From: Caulobacter sp.
GTDB taxonomy: Bacteria; Pseudomonadota; Alphaproteobacteria; Caulobacterales; Caulobacteraceae
Assembly: GCA_014378155.1 (NCBI GenBank)
Contig: JACMOF010000273.1
Coordinates: 1 to 9,329, forward strand
Direction: 5' to 3'
DNA: 9,329 nucleotides
This document shows positions 1 through 6,734 of this stretch, one piece after another. Every line of letters begins with the position of its first letter. The stretch's first letter is position 1. The notes beneath the pieces were generated by a model that was not told where the DNA came from, ran no database searches, and was given only the letters and a program-made list of their open reading frames with translations. The translations under genes and the position numbers were made by a program.

Positions 1-20
1 CTGCAACACCGGCCGCCACC

Positions 21-452
21 TCATCGAAAGCCCCGCGCCGGGGCCGGCTCGCGTCGGGGCGGTTGGCCGGAGCCAAGGTCGGCCAGGATCGGGCAGTCGG
101 GCCGCTCGTCGCCCGCGCAGTCGCGCGACAACGCGCGCAATGTGTCGGCCATGGCCTGCATCTCCACGATCTTGGCCTCCAGGGTCTGGACATGCCCGTC
201 CGCGATCGCTTTGACCTCGCGGCTGGGACGGACGCGGTCGCGCCACAGCGACAGCAGATGGGCGATCTCCTCGACCGAAAACCCGAGCGAACGCGCCCGA
301 CGGATAAACCGCAGCTCATTGACCTCGCGCTCGCTGAAGCTGCGATAGTTGCTGTCTGTCCGGCCAGCCGGCGTGATCAGTTTGATCTGCTCATAGTAGC
401 GGATCATCTTGGCCGAGACCCCAGACGCCTTGGCCGCCTGCCCGATGTTCAT
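21..452 (-). CDS. cueR: CueR/HmrR-type Cu(I)-responsive MerR-family regulator
   Basis: Cytoplasmic transcription activator that senses monovalent copper (possibly also silver or gold) and remodels promoters with an overlong spacer. The 143-aa product starts with a MerR winged helix-turn-helix (residues 1-70, with MIRYYEQ at 16-22 and NYR at 35-37). A dimerisation helix follows (about 80-110), then the metal loop. Cys112 and Cys120 are seven residues apart in CAGDERPDC, which is the CueR metal-binding spacing, and Ser77 occupies the position that is Cys in the Zn sensor ZntR; together these argue for a +1 metal ion. The C-terminal tail past residue 125 is Pro/Arg-rich and of no known role. The start ATG overlaps the copA stop by 4 nt (ATGA), so the gene is the second member of a copA-cueR operon and should be autoregulated through the operators upstream of copA. 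Confidence 0.93.
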   Translation of the reverse strand: MNIGQAAKASGVSAKMIRYYEQIKLITPAGRTDSNYRSFSEREVNELRFIRRARSLGFSVEEIAHLLSLWRDRVRPSREVKAIADGHVQTLEAKIVEMQAMADTLRALSRDCAGDERPDCPILADLGSGQPPRREPAPARGFR

Positions 453-2938
453 GGGTGGGACATCCTTGGCTTGGCTGCGGGCAGAGGCGAGGTGAAGGCG
501 CGCAGGCGCAGGGCGTTGAACAGCACGCTGACGCTGGACAAGGCCATCGCGCCGGCCGCCACCATCGGCGAGAGCGACAGGCCAAGGGCGGGCGCCAGCG
601 CCCCCGCCGCCACCGGGATCAGGATCACATTGTAGCCAAAGGCCCAGACCAGATTCTGGCGGATGTTGCGCATGGTCGCGCGGCTAAGCGCCAGGGCGTT
701 GACGACGCCGCGCAGGTCCCCGCCCATCAGCACGACGTCGGCGCTCTCGATGGCGATGTCGGTCCCTTGCCCCATGGCCAGGCCGACGTCGGCGCTGGCC
801 AGGGCCGGCGCGTCGTTGACGCCATCGCCGACGAACGCCGTCGGGCCATACCGAGCGCGCAAGGCGGCGATCGCTTCGGTCTTGCCCTGAGGCAGCACCT
901 CGGCCACCACCTCGTCGATTCCCAGGATCCTGGCGACCGCGTCGGCGGTCCGCCGGTTGTCGCCGGTGATCATCGCCACCTTCAGGCCTTGGGCGTGCAG
1001 GGCGGCGATGGCGGCGGGCGCGGTGTCGCGAATGGGGTCGGCCACCGCCAGGACCGCCGCCAGGCGCCCGTCGATCGCTACATAGAGCGGGCTCTCGCCG
1101 GCGTCGCCCAAACGGGCGGCTTCCTCGGCGAAGGGCTCGACGTCCAGCGCCAGGCGCAGCATGTAGCGATCCGCGCCGACCTCGACGCGGCGCCCCGCCA
1201 CGATCCCTTGCGCGCCGAACCCCGGCGTCGAGGCAAAGTCACGCAACGCGCCAGGCGACACCCCTTCTGCCTTGGCCGCGCTGACGATGGCCTGAGCGAT
1301 CGGATGCTCCGAGCGCGCCTCGACCGCTGCGGCCAGGCTCAAAACCTCGCCGCGGTCAAATCCGTCCGCGACGATCAGGTCGGTCAGTTCCGGACGCCCC
1401 TTGGTCAAGGTCCCGGTCTTGTCGAGCGCCACGACCTTCGCCTCCTGCAGGGCCAGCAGGGCTTCGCCACGGCGGAACAGGACGCCCAGTTCGGCGGCCC
1501 TGCCGGTCCCGACCATGATCGAGGTCGGCGTGGCCAGGCCCATGGCGCACGGACAGGCGATGATCAGCACCGCCACCGCATGGACCAGCGCCAGGCCCAG
1601 GGCGGGCGGTGAGCCGAACGCCAGCCAGGCCAGGAAGGTCGCGACGGCCACGGCGATGACTGCGGGCACGAACCAGGCCGTGATCTTATCGACGAGGGCC
1701 TGGATCGGGAGTTTGGAGCCCTGCGCGGCCTGCACCATGCGCACGATCTGGGCCAGCAGGGTGTCGCCGCCGACCTTGGTGGCCTTGAACTGCAAGGCGC
1801 CGGTGGTGTTCACCGTGCCGCCGACCACGCTCGCGCCGACCGTCTTTTCCACTGGGATCGGCTCGCCGGTAATCATCGCCTCATCGACGAACGAGATGCC
1901 TTCCTCGACGATCCCATCGACGGGGATCCGCTCGCCGGGACGGATCAGCACCAGGTCGCCGGGGACGACCTCGCCGATCGCGATCTCGACCGCCTGCCCG
2001 TCGCGTTCGACCCGCGCGGTCTTGGCTTGCAGGGTCATCAATCGCTTGATGGCCTGGCTCGTCGCGCCCTTGGCCCGGGCTTCGAACCAGCGCCCCACCA
2101 GGATCAAGGTGACGATGACGGCCGCAGCCTCGTAATAGACGCCGTCCGTGCCGGCCGGCAGCGCGCCGGGCGCGAAGGTGGCGACCAGCGAATAGGCGAA
2201 GGCGGCGCTCGCGCCGAGCACGACCAGGCTGTTCATGTCGGGTGTCAGGCGCAGCAGATTTGGAACGCCCTTGCGATAGAAGCGCAGGCCAGGCCCGAAC
2301 AGGACGACGCCGGCCAGCACCAGGCTGATGAGCCTCCAGGCCTGTTCACCGAGCGTCGCGGCCAACAGATGGTGGGCCCCGGGAATGAAGTGACGGGCCA
2401 TCTCGACCAGGAAGAGCGGCGAGGTGGTCACGGCGGCGATCACGACCGCACGCTTGAGGTAGGCGACCTCCGCCCCGCGCGCCTGGGCCTCCTCGTCGAC
2501 GGCGTCGGCGCCGGCTTCTTGCGCCAGGCTTGCCGCGTACCCCGCCTCGGCGACCGCTCTGATCAGCGCGTCGGGATCAAGCGTTCCGCGCGCGCCGCTG
2601 ACGCTGGCTCGCTCGGTGGCCAGATTGACCACGGCGCGCTCGACGCCAGCGACCTTGAGCATGGCTTTTTCGACACGCGAGACGCAGGACGCGCAGGTCA
2701 TGCCGTCGATGCGAAGTTCGATCGTCTGCGGGGCGAGATCATAACCGGCCTGGCGGATCGCCGCGCCGATTGCGAGGGGATCGCCGCCTTCGACATGGAC
2801 GCGTTGCGTCGCGAGATTGACGGTGGCGGCGCGCACGCCCGGCGTCGCCAAGACCGCCTGTTCGACCCGACGCACGCACGACGCGCAGGTCATTCCGAGC
2901 ACGGGCAGGTCGAGTGTCTTGAGAATTTGGTCGGGCAT
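449..2938 (-). CDS. copA: Cu(I)-exporting P1B-type ATPase
   Basis: Inner-membrane pump that uses ATP to export Cu+ from the cytoplasm to the periplasm. The 829-aa protein has two N-terminal heavy-metal-associated domains, each with GMTCASC (metal cysteines 18/21 and 82/85). Eight membrane segments are expected; the transport motif CPC is at 462-464. Also visible are the actuator motif TGEP (357-360), the phosphorylated Asp506 in DKTGT, the HP motif SEHP (543-546), TGDN (658-661) and GDGVND (704-709). The C-terminal segments carry the Cu+-ATPase signature residues Tyr769-Asn770 and MxxSS (798-802). An upstream in-frame ATG at 3073 would add 45 residues, but that stretch is the operator/promoter itself. 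The ATG at 2938 has AGGAGG nine bases upstream and begins MPDQ just before the first HMA domain, so it is preferred. The gene overlaps cueR downstream by 4 nt. Confidence 0.96.
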   Translation of the reverse strand: MPDQILKTLDLPVLGMTCASCVRRVEQAVLATPGVRAATVNLATQRVHVEGGDPLAIGAAIRQAGYDLAPQTIELRIDGMTCASCVSRVEKAMLKVAGVERAVVNLATERASVSGARGTLDPDALIRAVAEAGYAASLAQEAGADAVDEEAQARGAEVAYLKRAVVIAAVTTSPLFLVEMARHFIPGAHHLLAATLGEQAWRLISLVLAGVVLFGPGLRFYRKGVPNLLRLTPDMNSLVVLGASAAFAYSLVATFAPGALPAGTDGVYYEAAAVIVTLILVGRWFEARAKGATSQAIKRLMTLQAKTARVERDGQAVEIAIGEVVPGDLVLIRPGERIPVDGIVEEGISFVDEAMITGEPIPVEKTVGASVVGGTVNTTGALQFKATKVGGDTLLAQIVRMVQAAQGSKLPIQALVDKITAWFVPAVIAVAVATFLAWLAFGSPPALGLALVHAVAVLIIACPCAMGLATPTSIMVGTGRAAELGVLFRRGEALLALQEAKVVALDKTGTLTKGRPELTDLIVADGFDRGEVLSLAAAVEARSEHPIAQAIVSAAKAEGVSPGALRDFASTPGFGAQGIVAGRRVEVGADRYMLRLALDVEPFAEEAARLGDAGESPLYVAIDGRLAAVLAVADPIRDTAPAAIAALHAQGLKVAMITGDNRRTADAVARILGIDEVVAEVLPQGKTEAIAALRARYGPTAFVGDGVNDAPALASADVGLAMGQGTDIAIESADVVLMGGDLRGVVNALALSRATMRNIRQNLVWAFGYNVILIPVAAGALAPALGLSLSPMVAAGAMALSSVSVLFNALRLRAFTSPLPAAKPRMSHP

Positions 2939-2947
2939 CGGCGTTCT

Positions 2948-2953
2948 CCTCCT
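2948..2953 (-). promoter_or_regulatory. Ribosome binding site of copA
   Basis: AGGAGG on the minus strand, nine bases before the ATG at 2938. It decides the copA start in favour of the 829-aa protein over the longer in-frame reading that begins at 3073. Confidence 0.8.
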
Positions 2954-2966
2954 GTCGATGCCCGGC

Positions 2967-2997
2967 CTTTTGCGGCTTCCCATCATGGGAAGGTCAA
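2967..2997 (-). promoter_or_regulatory. CueR-controlled promoter of copA (proximal operator)
   Basis: On the minus strand TTGACC (2997-2992) is followed 19 bases later by CAAAAG (2972-2967), a weak -10. The overlong 19-bp spacer is what MerR-family activators require. The dyad CCTTCC-N7-GGAAGC (2993-2975) sits in the spacer, matching the CCTTCC-N7-GGAAGG layout of enterobacterial copA promoters. The inner part, CTTCCCATGATGGGAAG, is a near-perfect palindrome. It lies about 40 bp before the copA start. The operator call is strong; the exact -10 is inferred. Confidence 0.8.
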
Positions 2998-3040
2998 GGC
3001 TTTGTCGGCGGTCTCGTCGGAAAATACGCGCGGACCCAAG

Positions 3041-3059
3041 CCTTCCCCTCATCGGAAGG
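3041..3059. promoter_or_regulatory. Second CueR-type operator in the copA/DUF305 intergenic region
   Basis: CCTTCCCCTCATCGGAAGG on the plus strand: the same CCTTCC-N7-GGAAGG architecture as the proximal site, with full 6-bp arms. It lies about 105 bp upstream of the copA start and about 200 bp upstream of the divergent DUF305 gene. Read on the plus strand it resembles the E. coli copA operator most closely, which suggests it could serve the DUF305 side, but neither orientation has a good -35 (CAAGCC on plus, AAAACC on minus). The remainder of the 2939-3262 gap holds no gene; a short TTTCGCGAAA palindrome at 3081-3090 is the only other structure seen. Confidence 0.65.
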
Positions 3060-3262
3060 TTTTCGCCTGACACAGAGACATTTCGCGAAACAAATGATGA
3101 GTCACGTCAATTTTCAAGCCGTCATCGTTACAATGATTGGAACGTTGCTTGACCACACACCAATACGAAAGACGCAACGAATACGCGTGACTGCTGTTCT
3201 AGTCGGGCGACGAGCGTCACTTCTGGCGCGCAAGGTCGTCAACAATCTGAAGGGCAATAGAG

Positions 3263-3655
3263 ATGCGCAAGATTTTGATCGCGGTGTGCGCGGTGACCCT
3301 GTTGAGCGCCGCCGGCGTCACGGGCGCTTCGGCTCAGTCCATGGCCGGGCACGACATGAAGGGCATGGACATGTCCAAGAGCGACATGAAGGGCCACGCC
3401 CAGATGGGCCGTGACGCCCTGAAGATGGACGAGATGCGAATGAGCAAGGCGATGATGGCGGCCAAGGCCTCCGACTTCGACGTGCTGTGGGCAAGGAAGA
3501 TGATCGCACACCACCAAGGGGCCATCGATATGAGCCAATCGCTGCTCGAGCACGGCGGCGACGCAGACGCCAAACGCCTGGCGCAGATGACGATCGACGA
3601 GAACACCAAAGCCAAAGCCGATCTGGAGGCCTTTATTCGCAAGCACGGCGGCTAG
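3263..3655 (+). CDS. Secreted Met/His-rich DUF305 protein, probable periplasmic copper handling
   Basis: 130-aa protein with a signal peptide (residues 1-24: basic start MRK, hydrophobic core, ASA cleavage site before Gln25). The mature N-terminus (26-65) is rich in Met and His (AGHDMKGMDM and similar), typical of Cu+ ligand stretches. The C-terminal part is a DUF305 (ferritin-like helical) core with the signature MIAHHQGAIDM at 80-90. DUF305 proteins are often found with copper genes and some bind copper in the periplasm; the exact role here is inferred. The gene is divergent from copA, with two CueR-type operators between them, so copper induction is plausible. AGGG lies eight bases before the ATG. 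The TAG stop is also the first three bases of the repeat at 3653-3758, so the repeat may have changed the original end of the gene. Confidence 0.85.
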   Translation: MRKILIAVCAVTLLSAAGVTGASAQSMAGHDMKGMDMSKSDMKGHAQMGRDALKMDEMRMSKAMMAAKASDFDVLWARKMIAHHQGAIDMSQSLLEHGGDADAKRLAQMTIDENTKAKADLEAFIRKHGG

Positions 3656-3758
3656 AGCATTTCCCGACCTGACTGCGTCAGGCCGTGAGCTCTAATCTTC
3701 TGTTTTAGCGTATTTTTCTTCACGCGAACCGGAACCACTTCGCTCGAAAAATGCTCTA
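3653..3758. repeat. Dispersed palindromic repeat (MITE-like) with 10-bp terminal inverted repeats
   Basis: A 106-bp AT-richer element bounded by TAGAGCATTT (3653-3662) and its exact reverse complement AAATGCTCTA (3749-3758); one further base pair (C3652/G3759) extends the match to 11 bp. Inside are a small hairpin CCTGAC-TGC-GTCAGG (3668-3682) and the CGCGAACCGGAACC segment (3723-3736) that I recognise from the intergenic repeat family starting AGAGCATTTT in Caulobacter-like and rhizobial genomes. No coding capacity. Its left end supplies the stop codon of the DUF305 gene. Confidence 0.75.
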
Positions 3759-3770
3759 GCGCCGCAGCTG

Positions 3771-3815
3771 GCGAAAACCGGCGTCGACGCGCTTGGCGTC
3801 GCGCGTCGTTTTCGC
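3771..3815. other. Bulged hairpin between the repeat and the cnrY-like gene
   Basis: Inner stem GACGCGC (3786-3792) pairs with GCGCGTC (3801-3807) across an 8-nt loop. Outer arms GCGAAAAC (3771-3778) and GTTTTCGC (3808-3815) are exact complements, separated from the inner stem by a 7-nt bulge on the left only. It could act as a terminator for the DUF305 gene or be the relic of a longer palindrome. No convincing promoter for the 3894 operon could be fixed in 3816-3893. Confidence 0.4.
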
Positions 3816-3893
3816 GCGCGGTCCATACTTGCGGGATAATGGGGTTCTGCCGCGTATAGTCAGCGGGACACCTCCGGGGGCAAAGGACCGAAC

Positions 3894-4187
3894 ATGACTT
3901 TGAACATCGAGGATCTCATCGAGCGGCTGGCGGCCCAGCCGCTCGACCGTTCGTTGGAGGGTCTGGAATGGGACGTGGCGCGCGGCATCGCGCGCCGGAG
4001 CGCCGACCTGAAGACCGGAGCCGCCTTGGCGCCCGTCCGCGTCGCCTCGATCGGTCTGGCCCTGGCAATCGGCGTCACCGCCGGCGGCCTGGCGGCAGCC
4101 AGCACGGTGTCGGCTCCACAGCAGCTCAGCACCTTCTCGGTCTCGGCCCACCTCGCGCCATCGACGCTGATCGAGGGCTCCCGGTGA
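3894..4187 (+). CDS. Small membrane protein, candidate CnrY-type anti-sigma factor
   Basis: 97-aa protein with a cytoplasmic N-terminal part of about 45 residues (IEDLIERL at 5-12, LEGLEWDVARGIARR at 21-35, amphipathic and likely helical). One transmembrane segment follows (about 48-70), then a short C-terminal periplasmic tail. That topology is the one expected of CnrY, which holds the ECF sigma factor CnrH at the membrane. Sequence similarity to the textbook CnrY is not obvious to me; the call rests on size, topology and position as first gene of an ordered Y-X-H set. AAAGGA lies six bases before the ATG. The TGA stop overlaps the GTG start of the next gene (GTGA), implying translational coupling and matched stoichiometry with the sensor and sigma factor. 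Confidence 0.7.
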   Translation: MTLNIEDLIERLAAQPLDRSLEGLEWDVARGIARRSADLKTGAALAPVRVASIGLALAIGVTAGGLAAASTVSAPQQLSTFSVSAHLAPSTLIEGSR

Positions 4188-4624
4188 GCATCACTCGCGG
4201 CATCGTCCTGACGCTGGTGCTATCGACCCTGGCCGCCGCGATCGGCGCTTGGGGCGGTGGACAATATGTCGTTCGCCGTATGCAACACGCCACGCCACTG
4301 CACCAGATGGTGCACGAGAAGCTCGATCTGACCCCTGACCAGGAGCAGCGCGTCGACCGGTTGGAGCGGCAGTACGCGGCAAGGCGCAAGGCGCTGGAAG
4401 CCGAGATGCGGGCCGCCAACGTCGAGTTGGCCCAAGCCATCCAGGAACAGCACAGCTATACGCCCAAGGTCCAGGCGGCGATCGATCGCTTCCACATGGC
4501 GATGGGCGCGTTGCAGAAGGAAAGCATCCAGCATGTGATCGCCATGCGCGCGGTGCTGACGCCGCAGCAAGCCGCGCGTTTCGACGATACGGTCGTCAAG
4601 AACCTCACCGAACAGGCGCAGTGA
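4184..4624 (+). CDS. CnrX-like periplasmic Ni/Co sensor protein
   Basis: 146-aa protein with an N-terminal membrane anchor (about 5-26) and an all-helical periplasmic domain of the CnrX/ZraP/Spy class (LTPDQ at 49-53, AARRKALEAEMRAANVELAQAI at 65-86, LTPQQAARF at 125-133). In CnrX of Cupriavidus metallidurans the metal ligands are His42, His46, Glu63, His119 and Met123. Here His40, His44, Glu61, His117 and Met121 stand at the same spacing, all shifted by two, which strongly supports Ni/Co sensing. The chosen start is GTG at 4184, overlapping the upstream TGA; a longer in-frame ATG at 3968 lies inside the preceding gene and is rejected. Role inferred: binding of periplasmic metal relaxes the hold of the CnrY-like protein on the sigma factor. 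The stop overlaps the sigma factor start (GTGA). Confidence 0.88.
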   Translation: MSITRGIVLTLVLSTLAAAIGAWGGGQYVVRRMQHATPLHQMVHEKLDLTPDQEQRVDRLERQYAARRKALEAEMRAANVELAQAIQEQHSYTPKVQAAIDRFHMAMGALQKESIQHVIAMRAVLTPQQAARFDDTVVKNLTEQAQ

Positions 4625-5196
4625 CCGGAGGCGATCCAACCGATGAGGCGCTCGCGGCCCTTGCCGGGAGGGGGGACGAGCGCGCGTTCTCGCAACTGGT
4701 GGTTCGCCACAAGGAGAGCCTCTATCGACTGCTTCGCCGCTATACCGGTGACCGCGACGAGGCCTATGAGGCCGTCCATGAAACCTTCATCGCCGCCTGG
4801 GCCGCGCTAGGCCGATATGACGCGGCGAGGGCGTTCGGTCCCTGGCTTCGAACCATCGCCATCAACAAGGCCCGCGATCGCGGTCGGCGGATGGCCGTTC
4901 GCCGCTTCTTCTTCGGCGGCGGCGAGGACGATCTGGCCTCGGCGGTGGATCCGGGCCTGGCGGCCGACGATACACTGCAGCAACGCCAAGTGATGGAGCT
5001 GCTTGACCAGGCGGTGGCCCGGCTTCCCGAGGCCCTGAAGGCGCCGCTGCTGCTGACTGCCTTCGAGGGTCTGTCCCAACACGAGGCCGCCGCGATCCTC
5101 GGCGTCTCAGCCAAGTCGATCGAGACGCGGGTCTATCGCGCCCGCAAGGCGCTGGCCATGAGCCTCGACCCCGCTGTCCTCCGCATCGACGCCTAG
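4621..5196 (+). CDS. CnrH-like ECF sigma factor
   Basis: 191-aa extracytoplasmic-function sigma factor. Region 2 spans about 22-90 (FSQLVVRHKESLYRLLRRYTGD, DEAYEAVHETFIAAWAAL, PWLRTIAINKARD). Region 4 spans about 124-180 (LPEALKAPLLLTAFEGLSQHEAAAILGVSAKSIETRVYRARKAL, a helix-turn-helix). The linker 91-123 is acidic and variable. It starts with GTG, overlapping the stop of the CnrX-like gene. Position after a membrane anti-sigma candidate and a periplasmic sensor makes it the output of a Ni/Co envelope signalling cascade. Such sigma factors normally activate their own operon and an RND efflux operon; no RND genes are in the window, so its targets are either elsewhere or lost. Only a remnant of a P-type ATPase lies immediately downstream. 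Confidence 0.9.
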   Translation: MTGGDPTDEALAALAGRGDERAFSQLVVRHKESLYRLLRRYTGDRDEAYEAVHETFIAAWAALGRYDAARAFGPWLRTIAINKARDRGRRMAVRRFFFGGGEDDLASAVDPGLAADDTLQQRQVMELLDQAVARLPEALKAPLLLTAFEGLSQHEAAAILGVSAKSIETRVYRARKALAMSLDPAVLRIDA

Positions 5197-5214
5197 TTTT
5201 TGAATGAGCACTGA

Positions 5215-5418
5215 GATGACCCGCGCCGAGGGGCCCAAGCTCATCGAAACCTGGTCTTCGCCTTCATCTACAATCAAGCGGGTGTCCCTATCGCGGCGGG
5301 CGCTCTCTATCCCATGTTCGGCTGGCTGCTTTCGCCGCAGATCGCCGCAGCGGCCACGGCCCTGTCGTCCGTCAGCGTGATCAGCAACGCCCTACGGCTT
5401 CGAGTCGTGAAACTCTGA
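5215..5418 (+). pseudogene. C-terminal remnant of a heavy-metal P-type ATPase
   Basis: From 5248 the frame reads [18 protein letters not shown], then [20 protein letters not shown], ending ALRLRVVKL and stop. This is the last two transmembrane segments of a Cu/Ag-type P1B-ATPase, with the YN and SS signature residues. Only about 57 residues of a protein usually 700-900 long remain; the frame is closed upstream by a TGA at 5212. It is not a recent copy of the copA at 449-2938, whose tail differs ([14 protein letters not shown]). An overlapping frame starting with ATG at 5204 ([15 protein letters not shown]) may be the head of another gene fused here by a deletion near 5245. Not expected to be functional. 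Confidence 0.85.
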
Positions 5419-5434
5419 GCCGTCGTGGACAGGG

Positions 5435-5545
5435 TCAGGGCTCCGGGCGCAAACCCGCCAGGGTGACGGCGACGAGCCGTTGAACTGCGACTTTGGACGC
5501 AAGACGACTGGCGGCGGTCAGGGCGTGCAGGCAATAGGTCGCTAT
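5435..5545 (-). pseudogene. Possible C-terminal remnant of a TetR-family regulator
   Basis: A 36-codon open stretch on the minus strand ends ASRLASKVAVQRLVAVTLAGL followed by RPEP and stop. The RLVxVTLAGLRP ending is typical of TetR-family C-termini, and TetR-type genes are common in this context. The frame closes upstream at 5546-5548 (TAA) and no head is visible. The rest of 5419-5601 holds no gene. This is pattern recognition on a short stretch, so it may be chance. Confidence 0.25.
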
Positions 5546-5601
5546 TTAATCCGGCGCGACCTCGTCACGCAGCGCCGCTCATCGCGCTTTCGATCCCCCG
5601 A

Positions 5602-6588
5602 CTACACCCGCGGCTTAGCCAACACGACGAACCAAGCGTGGTTGAAGACACCTTCGTCGAGAATCTCAAACCCTGCGGCGGTCGCCAATCGCCGCCAGCC
5701 GGCCTTGGAGGTCAGAAGCAGCGACAGCACGTTGGCCACCGCGAACATCGACCAGCCTGGTGTCCAGACCGCCATCAAGAAACGGCCGCCCGGCTTGAGC
5801 ACCCGGAGCGTTTCAGAGAGCGCGCGCGCCTTCTCGCGCCCCAAATGATCGTAGACGTGGGTGCTGACCGCGGCATCGAACGTAGCGTCGCCAAACGGCA
5901 TCGCCGTCAGGTCGCCGATCTCAACCGCGACCTTGTCCAACAGGCCAGCCAGGCCCAGGTTCCTATCCAGCAAGGCACGACCCCCGTCGTCGATATAGGC
6001 CGCATCGAAACGATCCAGGCCGATCACCCGCCCAGCCTTCAATACGCGAGCCAGGGCGATGCTGGTGCGGCCGCTGCCGCAGCCGGCGTCCAGGACAAGG
6101 TCGTGGTCTCCCGAAAGAAGATCGACCATCGGCAGCACGACCTGATCGAGGCGCCGGAACCCTCTCATGATGGTGTTGCCCGCCACTAGCAGCACGGCCA
6201 TCCCGACCAGCAAGAACGCGACCGGCCACAATCCCGGTAGGGTCAGGATCGCCAGGATCGCGCCAGCCAAGCAGACCAGGGCCGCGATGGCTAAGCCGTT
6301 CATCCAGCCCGGCCCCCAACCGAAATCAAAGGTCTCATCGCGCGGGGCGCTGGCCTTGCGGCGCGTCCAGCGACGCAGAAGGTCTCGCCCGCCGGACACG
6401 TAGAGCGAGGAGGCCAGCACCAGACCCCCGATCACGTGGAAGCCCGCCAGCAGAAGCAGGGAGCGGGAAATCACGGCAAGCGAGGGCGCGTAGAGAAAGA
6501 GGCCCGCGCCGGCGGCAACGCCTACCACGCCCATGATCCACATATGGCTATGGGCCGAGCGGCGGGAACGAGATGTATGGTGAGGCAT
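5602..6588 (-). CDS. Membrane-anchored class I SAM-dependent methyltransferase
   Basis: 328-aa protein. The N-terminal third carries four hydrophobic segments (about 17-38, 40-65, 96-120, 122-140) separated by a basic loop (RDLLRRWTRRKAS, 68-80). The C-terminal part is a Rossmann methyltransferase: motif I LDAGCGSGRT (166-175), acidic Asp192 at the end of strand 2 (VIGLDRFD), motif II region DLTAMPFGDATFDAAVS (226-242), and LRVLKPGGRFLMAVW (261-275), the post-motif common to small-molecule methylases. Substrate unknown; a lipid, quinone or metalloid compound is possible. A longer in-frame start at 6759 exists, but AGGAAAG (6602-6596) lies seven bases before the ATG at 6588, and the extra 57 residues are low-complexity and overlap the tetR promoter region. 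Divergent from the TetR gene, which is the likely regulator. Confidence 0.85.
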   Translation of the reverse strand: MPHHTSRSRRSAHSHMWIMGVVGVAAGAGLFLYAPSLAVISRSLLLLAGFHVIGGLVLASSLYVSGGRDLLRRWTRRKASAPRDETFDFGWGPGWMNGLAIAALVCLAGAILAILTLPGLWPVAFLLVGMAVLLVAGNTIMRGFRRLDQVVLPMVDLLSGDHDLVLDAGCGSGRTSIALARVLKAGRVIGLDRFDAAYIDDGGRALLDRNLGLAGLLDKVAVEIGDLTAMPFGDATFDAAVSTHVYDHLGREKARALSETLRVLKPGGRFLMAVWTPGWSMFAVANVLSLLLTSKAGWRRLATAAGFEILDEGVFNHAWFVVLAKPRV

Positions 6589-6706
6589 GGCCTGGCTTTC
6601 CTGAGCTGCGATCGAAGGGGCGGTTGGCTGGGCCTTGCCGCGCCCGCCGCCATCGCTAACCTCTAGCGGCCCGCGGCGGGCCTCCGCCCGGACAAGACCA
6701 GGGAGG

Positions 6707-6723
6707 CGTCCGGTTTCCGGACG
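6707..6723. promoter_or_regulatory. 17-bp perfect palindrome, candidate TetR operator
   Basis: CGTCCGG-TTT-CCGGACG, ending 11 bases before the tetR ATG and just overlapping its GAAGGG ribosome binding site. A third copy of the half-site CCGGAC lies at 6688-6693. Position between divergent tetR and methyltransferase genes fits an autoregulatory operator; alternatively it is an RNA hairpin occluding the tetR start. Confidence 0.55.
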
Positions 6724-6734
6724 AAGGGCCGCAG

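Noticed and set aside
455..1612. Long plus-strand frame of 385 aa antisense to copA
   Set aside because: Composition is Gly/Arg/Gln/His-rich, as expected of the antisense of GC-rich coding DNA; the copA reading has every P-type ATPase motif.
2939..3073. 45-residue N-terminal extension of copA starting at 3073
   Set aside because: The stretch contains the CueR operators, TTGACC and the ribosome binding site for the ATG at 2938, and its translation is low-complexity with no family similarity.
3094..3414. Plus-strand reading frame of 106 aa overlapping the DUF305 gene
   Set aside because: It overlaps the signal peptide and Met-rich part of a recognisable gene in another frame, and is Arg/Gly-rich as out-of-frame GC-rich DNA usually is.
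3826..3880. Sigma-70-like promoter (TTGCGG ... TATAGT) for the cnrY-like operon
   Set aside because: The spacing is about 20 bp and the -35 is poor; an ECF-type promoter is equally possible but no motif could be fixed from one sequence.
3756..4151. Minus-strand reading frame of 131 aa opposite the cnrY-like gene
   Set aside because: It lies antisense to a coupled gene with a good ribosome binding site, begins inside it, and has no recognisable domain.
5307..5534. Minus-strand frame of 75 aa across the ATPase remnant
   Set aside because: No similarity seen; the plus-strand ATPase tail explains 5248-5418.
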